Positions 1 to 12,800 of a DNA stretch of 64,000 nt are shown here, one piece after another. This DNA is from Paragorgia papillata. Its lineage: Eukaryota > Cnidaria > Anthozoa > Scleralcyonacea > Coralliidae. Within the stretch, counting starts at the first letter, position 1. Each line of letters starts with the position of its first letter. The notes below the pieces were generated by a model. The model was not told where the DNA came from and ran no database searches. It worked only from the letters and a program-made list of their open reading frames with translations. Made by a program: the position numbers and the translations under genes. Location of the stretch: contig JAWNZC010000261.1 of the NCBI GenBank assembly GCA_035771165.1, forward strand, positions 1,191,501 through 1,255,500. The letters run 5' to 3'.

Positions 1-38
1 CCTGCTAGGGAGAGAGATGGAATGTCTATCACATAACT

Positions 39-205
39 GATTATTGCCCAGCAAACTCAGATCTTAAAAAAGGCATTGTTGAACCAATAATCAAACTAAC
101 ACTGGACAGTAACGAAACGTCAGTTCAATAAAATTTAATATGTTTGATTATTGGTTTCTTGTTTTCAACAATGCTTTTTTAAAAATAGTATTCTGGGCAA
201 TAATC
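39..205. repeat. Foldback (inverted-repeat) element
   Basis: Imperfect ~60 bp arms (about 39-98 and 140-205) are reverse complements of each other: both carry GATTATTGCCCAG, an A-rich block, GCATTGTTGAA and CCAATAATCAAAC. The loop is ~40 bp. This fits a small foldback/MITE; no target duplication was identified. Confidence 0.65.
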
Positions 206-320
206 TTTTTAACCAGACTTCGATTTTCGCCTCACATAAGCGAAATGAACAGCGCGCAGGTTGCCTCGCGCATACCGGAAATCGCTCGCCACGATGGCAG
301 ATTAACAAGGAATTACATTC

Positions 321-680
321 ACGAAAATGCGGAGTTGGATCATAATCTTATGCATAAAGTTGGATCATATAAATGTATATGTCGAAAACTAATCTATCGA
401 TTTTCATTCTACAGCCAGTGGTTGTAAAGAAAAGGTAACTTATAATATTATTGATGATTAGAAAGTATTAAAGTTAAAAGTTTTAGATTTATATTAATAA
501 AGAACTTTGTGAACGACTTGTCGGCAAAAATTGCAAGATTCCTTGCTAAACACTTGCTTCTATATACACCTTCTAACCATTATTATTAATGTCAACCACC
601 TTTTGTTTGCAACTAGTGACCGTTGATCCGTTAGTTTTCGAGATATAGCCGATTTGGTGATCTAACTCCGCATTTCGTAG
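321..680. repeat. Possible short-TIR nonautonomous element
   Basis: ACGAAAATGCGGAGTTGGATC at 321 is matched in reverse complement at 658-680 with two or three mismatches. The intervening 315 bp is AT-rich with no coding signal. It may be a MITE, but the pairing is short. Confidence 0.35.
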
Positions 681-786
681 TGTATTAAATTATTTCTTGA
701 ACTGGGAAAAAAAAAAGTGAGGACACTGTGGCCCTTCTTTTCATTTCTTATTTTGTGACATTAAATAACTTGCAGTGTAACTATAT

Positions 787-1023
787 AACTACTTCAACCG
801 GGGCCACCCAATGCAAATCAAACAACGACTTTTGATCTTTAGTATCCTAACGTAAGGATAGAAATAATTATTATAACTTCAAAGAACGTTGCCAACTTTT
901 ATTGGCTTAAATTTAATTAATAGAGGCTGTAATAATAGAGGCTGAATACACACGGTCTTTATCGTTGGAGACATCGGCCTGTCGTTGGTGGATTTGCATT
1001 GGGTGGCCCCGGTTGAAGTAGTT
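787..1023. repeat. Perfect 33 bp inverted repeat
   Basis: The 33 bp at 787-819 and 991-1023 are exact reverse complements, separated by 171 bp. The pair lies just downstream of the last SAM-gene exon I can place (minus strand), so it sits in an intron or in a disrupted 3' part of that gene. Confidence 0.75.
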
Positions 1024-1053
1024 GCACTGTAAAACGCAATCTAAAATACAAAC

Positions 1054-4000
1054 CTCTTTCACTTTAAAAATGCTGTCATTTTTTTTGGAGTTAATACAGC
1101 CTTCAAGAAATTTGACTAAGTCCAGTTCTCCATAGTCTTTAGCGATGTCTTCATTGCCTGCCATGATCTTCTCAATACTATAAAATATCATGAAAGTATA
1201 GGTGTGTCAATGTTGTACATGTATGTTAAATACAGGCAATTACCAAATTACTGCATACCCCAAAATGGATTTCCATAAGAGAAATTTCAAACATCTTAAT
1301 TTGAAAGAGATGACATAGACAACTCTGAAATCGTCCATTGATACCTATCCAATATACTTATAATCCAACTAAGATAATATTACAGGCATTGATTTGGCGT
1401 CAAAGCTCCGTTTTTACACTACATACACGACATACCTCTTGAATAATAAATTTAACTGTTCATCTATGTAGTCTTCCTTTACTTTCATCAGCAGACCTGC
1501 TTGGTATATAATCTGAAAAACATCATAATTTATTAATGAGACAATGAATTACTAAAAATTATTATTATTATTATGCACTTTTTATTTTTTGAGTCATCTA
1601 CATTTTGATTGACAGTCCTTTTTGTTTGACACAAACTGAACTACTTGTCGCAGGCGTGAAAGGCCATGTTCAATTGTTCAGTAACACTATTGCAATTGTG
1701 AAAATGTGTGAAAGTTTCAATAACGTCACAACGTTGTGACACTGGTGGAGGTAATGTTTTTTATCAACAGTGTCCATCCTTAGATGCAATCGACGGTATT
1801 ATAAGAGTGTCTGCATGAACCTGTGTAAAAACACTCAGATGTATGTTTTTAGTTAATTGAAAATTTCAATCAAGTTCTTAACCATGCATTAGTAACTTGT
1901 GTCTTATTAATACTACACACCACTCACCCATTCAGACTGTTGCAATATTGGATATTCTTCCAAAACCTCCTTTAAAGTTGGGATCTTTATGTTGATCCAG
2001 CAGCGGTAATTTTCGGTCAGTGTTGAAAGTAGCCGTTTAACATGATCCTAAATGCATAAACAGTATGTAAGCACTAGCTTATACAATAACAGAACGTAGA
2101 CTAGTTTCAAACCAGCATTTAACTCATTGAAGATCTGTTCCAATCAAAATTGCCTAAGCGAGGTTGCCTTAAGTTTATATAATTTTATTCTGGCTAATGC
2201 CATGCGATATTAATTTGTTATCAGCAAAGCAAGACCCGTTTTTTTGCCCACAAACATTTCGATCCATAAGTGAAATTAATGTTGTGGACAGAAGAATTAA
2301 TAATTTCCTAGTAATTTTCCATAATTTGGGAGCCTTGCAGCAGTGGTTCCCAACCTTTTTGGGTCTGTGCACCCCTACAATCTCCACTGGACGCTCATGC
2401 AGCCCCATGGAAAATGCAAGTGGTTTTCCTCAAAAGAAAGAATACCTCTTTCTTTCAACTTTGTACTAAAATTACTCATTGTATATAATTGCTGGACTAG
2501 TATAAAAGTTAACTACATTATACAATTACGGTATTTAAAATGATTCTTATGAAAAATTATATATAATCATGGCCTTTCAGCACAAATTCTAAATCTTTTC
2601 ACCGATAAAAGAATATTGAGTGTACATGCAATTAATGGTAACGATAAGTTCAACAATATTTGAATCTGTACTTAAAGCACCACAATTAAATCACACTTCA
2701 GTTCGATAAGTTTTCGTTTATTGTTTACAGTATATATCTGCTCTCTCACACACCCCCAGTTATTGCTCCACACACCCCTAATGCACCCCCGGTTGTGAAC
2801 CACTGCATTACATTACCATATACCTTTGATGGCCTGTTTTTGTTTGCAGTCTTCTTTAGCTCATCCAATGTTCTTCTCACCAACACATCTTCAACTGTCT
2901 GCATAGTACATGATGTAGAGGCAACATCGGGTATATCCACAACTGGCACCACTGTGGCTTTATCTGCTGCTGCAGATCCAACGGTTATGGTGCTTACCCT
3001 TTCATGATTTCGCACACTCTGTGCCATGCATATCTCGCTTTAGTTTTATCTGGAATATTTGCAGTTAAGAGAAATGGTACAATTGAATTAGTTTTTACAA
3101 CTTTTTTGAAAGTTAATTAACATTAATTGACAAGCTAACATGCATGGACCCAGAGTTACATGTAATCATTACTATATCAGGATACAAATAGTAAATATTA
3201 CAATGTGAATAGGTTTGAGGTGACACATGGTGGTAAGCTTTTCAGGCTTGATATGCTGATAAAATGCTTTCATAAAAAATTTAACGTACCTTTAAATTTA
3301 AAGTGTATAGTACTGTACTAGAAAATATCCATACCCCTACCACAGAAGGCAATTTGTCTGGTATCCCCCCTGCCCCTGGATTTTCCTAAATGACAAGCAA
3401 GCATTGACCTATCCACCCTCAAACACCCCCTTCTCCCCCGGAATTTCCAATTGCCTTCCTTGGGGGGTTATGGATGTATTAATAGATCAAACACGAGAAA
3501 GAGTGTTTCATCTCAGGTATCCAAACACTGAGAAGTTGTTGAAAAACCAACTAGGTGAAGCAGAGTTTTTTTTTAACAAACTTCGAGGTGTTTGGATAGT
3601 GGGATGAAACAGATTTCCAACACCGTCTGTGCTGATTTCCTTTGTTTTTGGCTCATGAATTAAATGAGTTTGAGATAACCTGGTTAAGTCCATTTAGTCA
3701 GCATTTATTATATATTACTAATTAATATACACTTACATAATTCGATCTAGCTCCAGGTAAAACAATGGCATCTTTAAGGTCTGGGAATCTTTTGATCAGA
3801 TATTGGCATATTTCATCATAGTGCTTGGACAAATCATGCCTCAGACTGATATAAAACCTTGCTGATTCTCTCACTAGTTGTGCCCTGACAAGAAGGATGC
3901 TATTCTTCTGCTCAGCATCACATATTCTTGGTGAGTATGGTGGATAAGGTAGAGGACAAGGCAGGCCTATAGGCTTCTCAGCATTTTTCTCACTTTGCTT

Positions 4001-6372
4001 TGTGCTTTGCTCACTGACATCAACACCTTCAACCTTGATAGCAACTTCATCGACAATTGCATTAGTGTTTGAGGTACTTTTTTCAGATAGTGTTTCCTAA
4101 AAAGAACCCAGACATGAAATTCAAACCTTTAATTCTCAAATAATTACACTACAGCTACAGCTACACCACACCACACCACACCACACCACACCACACCACA
4201 CCACACCACACCACACCACACCACACCACACCACACCACACCACACCACACCACACCACACCACACCACACCACACCACACCACACCACACCACACCACA
4301 CCACACCACACCACACCACACCACACCACGCCACGCCACGCTACGCCACGCTACGCCACGCCACGCCACGCTACACTACGCTACACTACGCTACACTACA
4401 CTACACTACACTACACTACACTACACTACACTACACTACACTACACTACACTACACTACACTACACTACACTACACTACACTACACTACACTACACTACA
4501 CTACACTACACTACACTACACTACACTACACTACACTACACTACACTACACTACACTACACTACACTACACTACACTACACTACACTACACTACACTACA
4601 CTACACTACACTAACACTACACTACACTACACTACACTACACTACACTACACTACACTACACTACACTACACTACACTACACTACACTACACTACACTAC
4701 ACTACACTACACTACACTACACTACACTACACTACACTACACTACACACTACACTACACTACACTACACTACACTACACTACACTACACTACACTACACT
4801 ACACTACACTACACTACACTACACTACACTACACTACACTACACTACACTACACTACACTACACTACACTACACTACACTACACTACACACATTTACATT
4901 ACATTAATACATTATTTATATAATTAATGTACAATACTACTGCAGGTAGCTAAATTCATAGGAGAAATATACAAGAAAGCAAATAAGAAACCTTCCTTAC
5001 CTTTTGATTTACAATTGTAAGTGCTTTTAAGACCTTGAGTCTTTTTCCAAGTGGTCTGAAACAAAATTGGATATTTCTATTAAAATGACATGACAGTAAG
5101 CCTAAAGGGTGTCGTGGGTCCGAAGTTTTAGGGGTGGCCAACAACACGAATTTTCTGACAAAAACAACAAGATTTTTCGGACAAAAGTAGGACTTCGCTT
5201 GAGCTCGATGACTGTATTTGTGGTTAGTCATTATTACTTTCATATATTGTGGTTAGTTATGCGCTGTTTCCCTCGTTGTCAAGTTCAAGACACTAAAAAA
5301 TCACGACATTTTGTGAAAACCGAGTTCAATATTCGATTTATTTTCTTTATATAATTTCTGAATACTGTTTTTACTTTGTATTTTTCGGACAATTTAATAA
5401 ACTCACAATACAATAAAAACTCACCTTATTCCTAATTTATCAAGCATGTCCTCCGTTATTAAGTCAACAGTTTCACTGTCGATTTCTGCAGCTAAAGTAA
5501 AAAAGATTTAACTCTATATCAACTTCTTCAGGGCCAGGTTTAATATTTTACTCTGACTAATACCACGACGTCCCTGACCTGGCCTGGTGCGCAATAAAGA
5601 TTAAACTATGAAAAAAATCGCATGATCACGTACAAATTTGAAGAAGCTGCCTTTATCGATCGTCTTTTGTGATTCGATAAAATTTTCGAGCATGAAAAAT
5701 CATATTTGAATAGCACACGTTTGTTGGTTTAGACGTGAACACAATACTAAATAAATGGTTTGACACCAAGGGCAACATACCCACATTTACACATGAAATA
5801 TGCATAGTTGAAATAAAATACAACCAACACATAACAGAAAATTAAAGACGAAACAGTATTAAACACTGGTCACTGACATTGTCACTTGGAGTTCGTCTGT
5901 CGAAATGAACCGCCCAGAATTCGTTAGTCCTTTTTTGTCGTCAGATTTCATATATTTATACAGTATTCAGTCAAATTTTATATTTGCAGCAAAACTTTCG
6001 CCTTGCTTTGCTCGTGAAAACAGGTAAACAACGCCAAATATGTACAGCTTGCTTCGAGCCTTCGGCACGAGCTTCGGCGTTGCCGCCATAATTTTGCTTT
6101 CTTTTTCTCATCTCTTTTCTGACAAGAACTTTCAGTTGTACATGTTGCTTCCAGACGTAAACGTGTAGTACTATTGTGGTATGAAAACAAAATTGCCAGA
6201 GGAAAGAGGAGATAGCAACCGACTTTCTAGGCAACAGCCAGAACTGCACTGAATCAAAAATCGAAAAACGAAAAAAACAAACTCACAATGAAAACTCACC
6301 ACATAAAACATCTCCAACGTCTTCCAAATGTTCTGTTCGTAGTGCTTCAATCAACGTATCGAATTTCGACAT
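1054..6372 (-). CDS. SAM-domain protein, SAMD3-like (3' end not located)
   Basis: Eight exons join in phase on the minus strand: 6372-6300 (ATG), 5491-5425, 5055-5001, 4096-3737, 3018-2824, 2047-1928, 1512-1436, 1177-1054. All have GT donors and AG acceptors. Exons 1-3 give an N-terminal sterile alpha motif domain (acidic ..ITEDMLDKLGI.. then ..PLGKRLKVLKAL), a protein-interaction fold. Exon 4 carries a proline-rich linker, and exons 5-8 resemble the conserved C-terminal part of SAMD3-like proteins (..VLVRRTLDELKK.., ..LKEVLEEYPILQ..). The 5' boundary of exon 5 is uncertain: the acceptor at 3019 keeps phase but has a weak pyrimidine tract, and ATG 3027 is another possible start. The final exons were not found, so the gene either continues beyond position 1 or has lost its end. 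SAMD3-like families are multicopy in several animals, and the function is not established. It diverges from the gene starting at 6827. Confidence 0.72.
2341..2805. mobile_element. Nonautonomous hAT-like element in intron
   Basis: It begins CAGTGGTTCCCAACC and ends GGTTGTGAACCACTG, a terminal inverted repeat typical of hAT-superfamily nonautonomous elements. The inner termini also pair (GGGTCTGTGCACCCCT against a related CACCCC-rich stretch at the right end). I could not see a clean 8 bp target duplication. It lies in the intron between SAM-gene exons 5 and 6, ending only 18 bp from the exon 5 donor. Confidence 0.6.
3504..3610. repeat. Short foldback MITE
   Basis: The GTTTCATCTC..TATCCAAACACT arm (3504-3541) pairs with ..GTGTTTGGATAGTGGGATGAAAC (3575-3610). 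A related arm occurs at 16605-16645 (..GTGTTTGGATATTCTGATGAAAC), so this is a dispersed family. Confidence 0.6.
4148..4889. repeat. Pentanucleotide microsatellite (CCACA)n to (CTACA)n
   Basis: About 740 bp of 5 bp repeats lie in the intron between SAM-gene exons 4 and 3. The first ~180 bp are pure ACCAC, followed by a short ACGCC/ACGCT mixture, then ~540 bp of ACTAC. Single-step slippage breaks occur near 4612 and 4745. ORFs across it are artefacts. Confidence 0.95.
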
Positions 6373-6826
6373 TCTGCACTGAACACTGGCCTCCAAGCAA
6401 TGTTAAAATGCTTAATATCACTAACAAGTTATCGACAGATCGACTGTTCGTCTCGCTGGTCACCATCGAAAAAAGGACGAGACCAAAAAGAGCGGGAATG
6501 CAAGGGGAAGGGGGGGAGTTGTTAGTTACGACGTTTCCGGTTTCCGGCACAATACAATTTTGTCGTCACAAACAACTTCAGTGCTGTATTTATCCATGTT
6601 TCCTAAAAAAATTCAGATAGGTGACATGTTTCCTCAGAAAAAAGGGTATTTAGGGGCAGTTTCTTGAGAATGTTTGGGAGTACGTACACCCTTCCTTGGT
6701 CCCAGCTGCTACCCCTAAAATATTCTCGGCCACCCCATGCATTGCCATTATTGACCATTGTCTATTAATAGCCCTCTGTTTTTCGCCAAATTGCCAAAAC
6801 CACGCAGCAATAGTTTCATATTATGC
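6373..6826. promoter_or_regulatory. Shared divergent promoter region
   Basis: Only 454 bp separate the start codons of the leftward SAM-domain gene and the rightward C2H2/transposase-like gene, so transcription of both must start in or near this interval. It holds a G-rich block (about 6505-6522) and no clear TATA box. Its regulatory role is inferred from geometry. Confidence 0.5.
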
Positions 6827-9800
6827 ATGGCTCTTGTATGCTCTATATGTCAATATGAAACGGATATCGGTAGAGAGTATTCCAAACATATCTTCAAGTA
6901 TCATCAACACGACGCCAATTTCAGAGCAGTATGCGCATTTTGCAACCGGTCATACTCAAAACTGGATTCGTTTCGAAAGCACATAAGACGAAAGCACCCA
7001 AAAGAAAGCAACGACGACAACGAGCTCGACCAGGACGACCAGGACGATCCGGACGAGTTGCAAGAAACAGTTACTGACAGCCAAAGACAGTCGGCAAAGT
7101 ATCTTCTATCATTAAAAGCCAGCCATAATGTCAGCGACAACGCAATAAACAACATAACGGAAACAACCCAATGCTTCGTGTCTGAAATATTGACCACGGT
7201 AAAAGAAGGAGTTGCAGCAAAACTAAGGGCAGAGAATGTTAACGTTGAAATAGATGTTGATGGAATTTTTGATCCGAAAAACATGTTTACTAATTTGTCT
7301 ACAGCCAAAGACAGGAAGAAGTACTACAAGCAATACTTCAATATGTTGGTACGTCTTGTCGGCACAAATGTACCCTACTGACCGAGGTCCTCGTCAGCTT
7401 TAATTTTATTATAAGCTTGGTTGACAGACATTCTATGACTTACTGCTTTATACTTGCTTTTTCGAATAAAGAATGTATATATGTTGGTGTGTATAAATAT
7501 GTAGGATTTGCTAAAACTATGCTAATACATGCACTTATTCAGGAGCCTAAAGCTGAGAAATTGGGATCGACCTGGACATGGAAATATGTCAGAACTGGGA
7601 GGAATCGAAAGAGTAAGAAGAAAGTTCGGAAATGGGTGAAAGAAGATGTTTTTTTCTACTACATACCACTTCTTAAAAACTTAGAGGTAAGTTAGTCCGA
7701 CAATTTTTTTACATTATATACATAGGTAGTGGTGATAAACTTGTAAGAAACCACTTTATTTTACACGTTTTGGGGTGTGACCCTTTTGTCAAGTAACGAA
7801 AGATTGAGTTTATAATTATAGCCCCATTAATACTTAGTGAAGGGGAAAGGGATACGGAAACTTTAGATAATGTACAAACATTTTTTTACATGCATGTATA
7901 GAGCTCCTTAGGAGTGTGTCACACACCCCAAAGTTGGGGAAGGCATAAAATCCAGGCAAAATAAACAGTTGGATAAGTAAGTTTAGAGACAGTTGGATCA
8001 TTATATCCAGGATAGGATAAAAACCTGACTTGAATATTACATTTTGCATTTACAGTAACTAGTAAAATAAGATTCAGGCAATTTAAAAATTTAGTTAGAA
8101 GCCCCTGAAGCATTGTAGGAATTATTTCACCTTAAGAAAACATGCCATATAATTTTTAGAATTTACTAAAGAATCCAGATGTCTTGAGGGAGGTGGAAAC
8201 TGGCCATACAAGAGAGGAAAAGTTTGGAAAGTTTGTTAAGACACACCCAATTTTCTCAACAACAAAGAATTGCCTTCAACTTGTAGCTTACTATGATGAG
8301 ATTGAGGTGGTAAACCCTCTTGGATCAAAGACCTCAAAACACAAGCTTGGTATGAATGATTTTTTTTGTGGATTTGTTCATTGGAATCATGCAAACAAAC
8401 CAATCGTTTTGCTTAATTTTTCTTTCTCCCCCTATTTCCCACCCCCACCCCACACCAGTACCACTAATTGCAACGTAACAGTGTACCTGTTATGCCTTGA
8501 TTGATGGCCTATGTTACTTTCTCAATAGTCTTTTGCAAATACTTTACAGTATAGGTGATCACATTCTTATTATGTGTATATGTTGGTGTTCCTGTAACCC
8601 TTCTAAAATCTGCTTGACATGAGAACTGACTACATACATTTTTACACACATTGCATTGTAGGTTGCTTTTATTGGATACTTGGAAATATTCATCCAAGAT
8701 ATCGATCCACACTGAGAGCAATACAGTTATTTTCAGTTGCAAAATACAAAGATGTGAAAAAGTATGGAGTGGACAACATTTTAAAGCCATTTGTTGAGGA
8801 TGTAAATAGATTAGCTAGTGTAAGTGATGTGTACATGTACTAGAGGGGTCATGTTTTGAAAATATTGCAAATCAGTCAAAACGTGGGTAATTCTCATTTT
8901 CCATATATGGTGAAGAGAGAAGGAGGAAAAGAAGGGGAGAGGAAGAGATCAGGGGAATGGAGAGAGGCTGCTCCATCCAAACAGAGGATCTGTATTGCTT
9001 TGTTCTGACAGAGTGCCTCTCTCTCTCTCTCCCCTCTCTTCCTCTCTACCTTTTTCCTTCCTGAGCTAGTATCTCCCTCCCCCTCTTTTCCTCTCTCTTA
9101 CCTCAACTCTCCTCTGCTCCCCTTTTTTACCCCCTTATTCCCTCTAGCTGCCCAACTACAACTGCTGGCATATAGCGTGTTAACAGTGTGCAAAAAAGTC
9201 TGTAAATGTCAAACATTAAGACTGGTTTTTGCTTCGTAAACATGTGTTTCTGAGATGTTATTTTCAACCCAAATGAGCAAGGTACACTAGAATAGCCTAG
9301 TGTTTTTAAAATCCAAATTTTCACTTAATTTATTCACTGTTTAATCTGCCATCCAGAAAAAAGGTTCTGTATGCTAGTCATCTTCAGAATAGTTCATGTG
9401 TAGGTACTAGCAAAAATAATTTCTAATTCTGTGTATTATTAATACTAGGATGAAGGTGTGCAGTTAGAAACATACACTGGATTGCAAACATTCCGAGGAA
9501 CATTAGTTGCTTTTCTGGGAGACACCCCAGCAGCTAATTATATTGGTGGGTATAAGGAAGGAGTTGGAGGAGCCATGCGAATGTGGCGTACCTGTTACTG
9601 CTTTAAGTCTGATGATGAAAATGAAATAACCAGCAAAGTGAGTGCAATTATATTAATTTATTAGCCACTGCATGCATGTTTATCATCTTGATTAGTAAAC
9701 AAGAAGACAAAAATCACTTAGGTCCTTATAATTATTTGATACAGTAAGTTAATATCACATAAGCTTGGCACACTTACATGTATAAGTTATACCAAACTAC

Positions 9801-12800
9801 CCAACAATAGGTTTTTATCTATCTCTGTCATATCTCATTTAAAACAAAATTTTTGTTTAATTGTTTCTGAATTGTTTCAACAAGCAAATAATTCATTTTG
9901 GAAGCATGTGTTTCCTACAATTTTATTTCTCCAAAACAGTGTGATCTGTAATTAACGAATCTGTAGTACCCTTGTTTGGGACTTTGCTAAGTCATGCAAA
10001 AGCACAATTAAAAACTGATTGTATATAAAGTATTGCTAACCAATTTCAGCCAGTTAAAGGTTAGAAGTTCTCATTAGCAGATGTTACTATACAGCGTATC
10101 TGCAAATAGAGCAATTATGTGACCGGTCTCTTTACTGCTACAGATAGACTAATATTATTATCATGGCACTTTGGTGATAAAATTGATAACTGAAGGTTCT
10201 CGGAATTAAGTCTGTAAAAGTCTTATATACTGTAATTATTACAAATTTAGAGTAATCAACCATAAAATTATGTTGTTTGTAGTCATCAACAGTACTGCCT
10301 GTTACATACATGTATTAATTACTTTATATTAATGAAATTGTGCATACATAAATTCTAGCTCTTGACCTACACATGTATTCTTGTCCTTCTTATTCTTATG
10401 ATCTATTGAACTCTTATTATAATTTCAGTTAACCCATGCCAGTTGTCAATGCCGAGAACTTTATCGCCACTTACAACATGTAGAGGATATGAATGACAAC
10501 ACCCTTACAAATGAGGCTCAAGCTTATTGGTCAAAGTTCTGGGGCATAACACGGTTAAGCATACTTAATGAAATTCAATACTTTGATGTTTGCAAGTGTA
10601 TGCCTCATGATATCATGCATATCTTATTAGAAGGTGTTGTTCCATATGAGATGAAATTACTATTGCGGCATGCAATAGATGACCTTGGTTTATTTACCAT
10701 CAACTGGTTAAATGGGGAGATTGCTCAGATGATTCTGCATGGCACAGAGGCAAAAGATAGACCATCACCCTTCGATCGTAAGATGTTAAATTCCAATGGT
10801 CATAAGCTCAACCAATCTGGTCAGTATATTGTAATATTTATACTACAGTACAATGCCTACAAGAATTTTATTATCTTTAAAGCTAACATTTTACAATTAA
10901 TTTTGGTTTTACTCTTGATCTGTATAAATCCATCTGTAGCTTTGCCTTCTGATCACATGTACATGAAAGCTACAATCTTGAAAAGTGGATAATTTGATCT
11001 TCAAAAAATTAATATGCATTATTAGCATATACCTCGCAGGTGAATAGTGCTTTTCACGCAATCTGATTGGTTCCTCTAGCTCGGGATATCCTGCATTAGC
11101 ATATACCTCGCAGGTGAATAGTGCTTTTCAAGCAATCTGATTGGTTCCTCTAGCTCGGGATATCCTGCACTATTCACCTGCGGGCAAAACAAAATGGCGG
11201 ACAGTTTTGCTTTGTTTACCGAGGCAGGAGATTTTGTTGATAAACAAGGCTGATGTAGTAGAATAACGAGAAAAGTCAACAAAATTAAGTAGAAGAGTGT
11301 CCACAGGTATGTTTCTTTACAATTTTCTAGCCATTAATATATTCGAAAGTTGTAAAAACTGTTTTGTCGACAAATATCGAGTACGCCAAGTGCCCAAGTT
11401 GCTAGCGGCCGTGTCTTGTATAAAAATACCGAAAATATATAAGAATGTTAAACTTTCATTTCATTTATGAGGTATATGCTAAAACAATTCAGCACTATTC
11501 ACCTCCACTTCGGTGAATAATTGTTAATTATTTGGAGGTGGACAATATACGGGATATCATTGTACTGTAATAGAAAAATTTTCTTGGCATCAACAGTGAT
11601 GTTTGAGATGCGTTTTGATTACCTCTTGACTTGTTTTAATTTGAAATTTTTCTGAAATTTTTCTTTAGGAACTATGTTATAATGGAAATTCTTAATTGAT
11701 AAAACATGACCTTTTCAATAAACAAACGAAATTATTTTAAAGAAAATGTGGGTCACTCTTTTCCAACTTGAAATGGTAAAAGCACTCAATATGGCAGTTA
11801 AAAACATGCATGGGCAGGGTACAGCCCGGACTATCACATGGGGACCCCCATCTCCCCTCGTTAAAACTCAAGATGTGGAACCCGAGAGAAGTGTGGGTGG
11901 TGGAAACCCCATAGATGAAGGTGACATGCCTGATGTTACTGCGTAGACCTCGCCTTATTAGGTTTGGGTTGTGGAATGTAGGGAGCATGACAGGAAGATC
12001 CCATCCAAGATGGCCACCATAATTAAAATAAAAAAAACCTATGCCGTGATTATTGGATTATCCTTTTTAGTACCAAACTAAAAAATAATATTCATTTTTC
12101 ACTTTTATCATTCAAAATCAAACAGAATGATAAACTATGCAAATAATTAATTATTTACATTTGTCATAATTTATTCAGATACTAAAATATGAAATTAAAA
12201 AATCAACAAAATTGAATATTTTGCTATGTTCTTCAAGAAACTGTGATGTTCAGGAGGTGAATCAAGGTTTTATAAAATGTTATGTTTGTCACAAGACCCG
12301 TGCAAAAAAACAAGACACAAAATAATCTTAAAAGTATCAAGCCTTGAAAATTACCGGATGTTTTAATCCCTTTACTGCCCAGGATGGTTCCCATTGACAG
12401 TACAACATCATAATTATGGCATTGAACAGAGGAAAACAGTAAAGGCACTCTTGGGCATGGAACAACGTATTTAACCATAATTATGTACCATAGATATATT
12501 GTACTGACTTCAATTATTTAAATTTCAGCCACACAAATCATGACATTATGTAATATCTTGCCTTACATAATTGGAAGCTATATGCCAGTTGATGATAGAC
12601 ACTGGTATTGCATGAGACTTATGCTGTTAATAACTAACCTCAGGCAAGTATTTATAACCAGTTGGGTGTACAGTATAATTATAGTCGGTGTCACAAAAAA
12701 TGTCCCCACTCCATTTTGGAGTGCAGAAGTTTTTATTGACAGAGATTTATATGCAAGGTAGAAATAATATGTCAACCCAACAGCTAACCATTGTTGCCTT

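Noticed and set aside
2175..2543. Small ORFs on both strands around 2200-2540
   Set aside because: They overlap the terminus of the hAT-like element and show no coding character.
4136..4369. Trp-Cys-Gly-Val repeat ORFs on minus
   Set aside because: Translation of the CCACA microsatellite.
6904..7308. 134-codon ORF on minus
   Set aside because: Antisense shadow of exon 1 of the C2H2/transposase-like gene.
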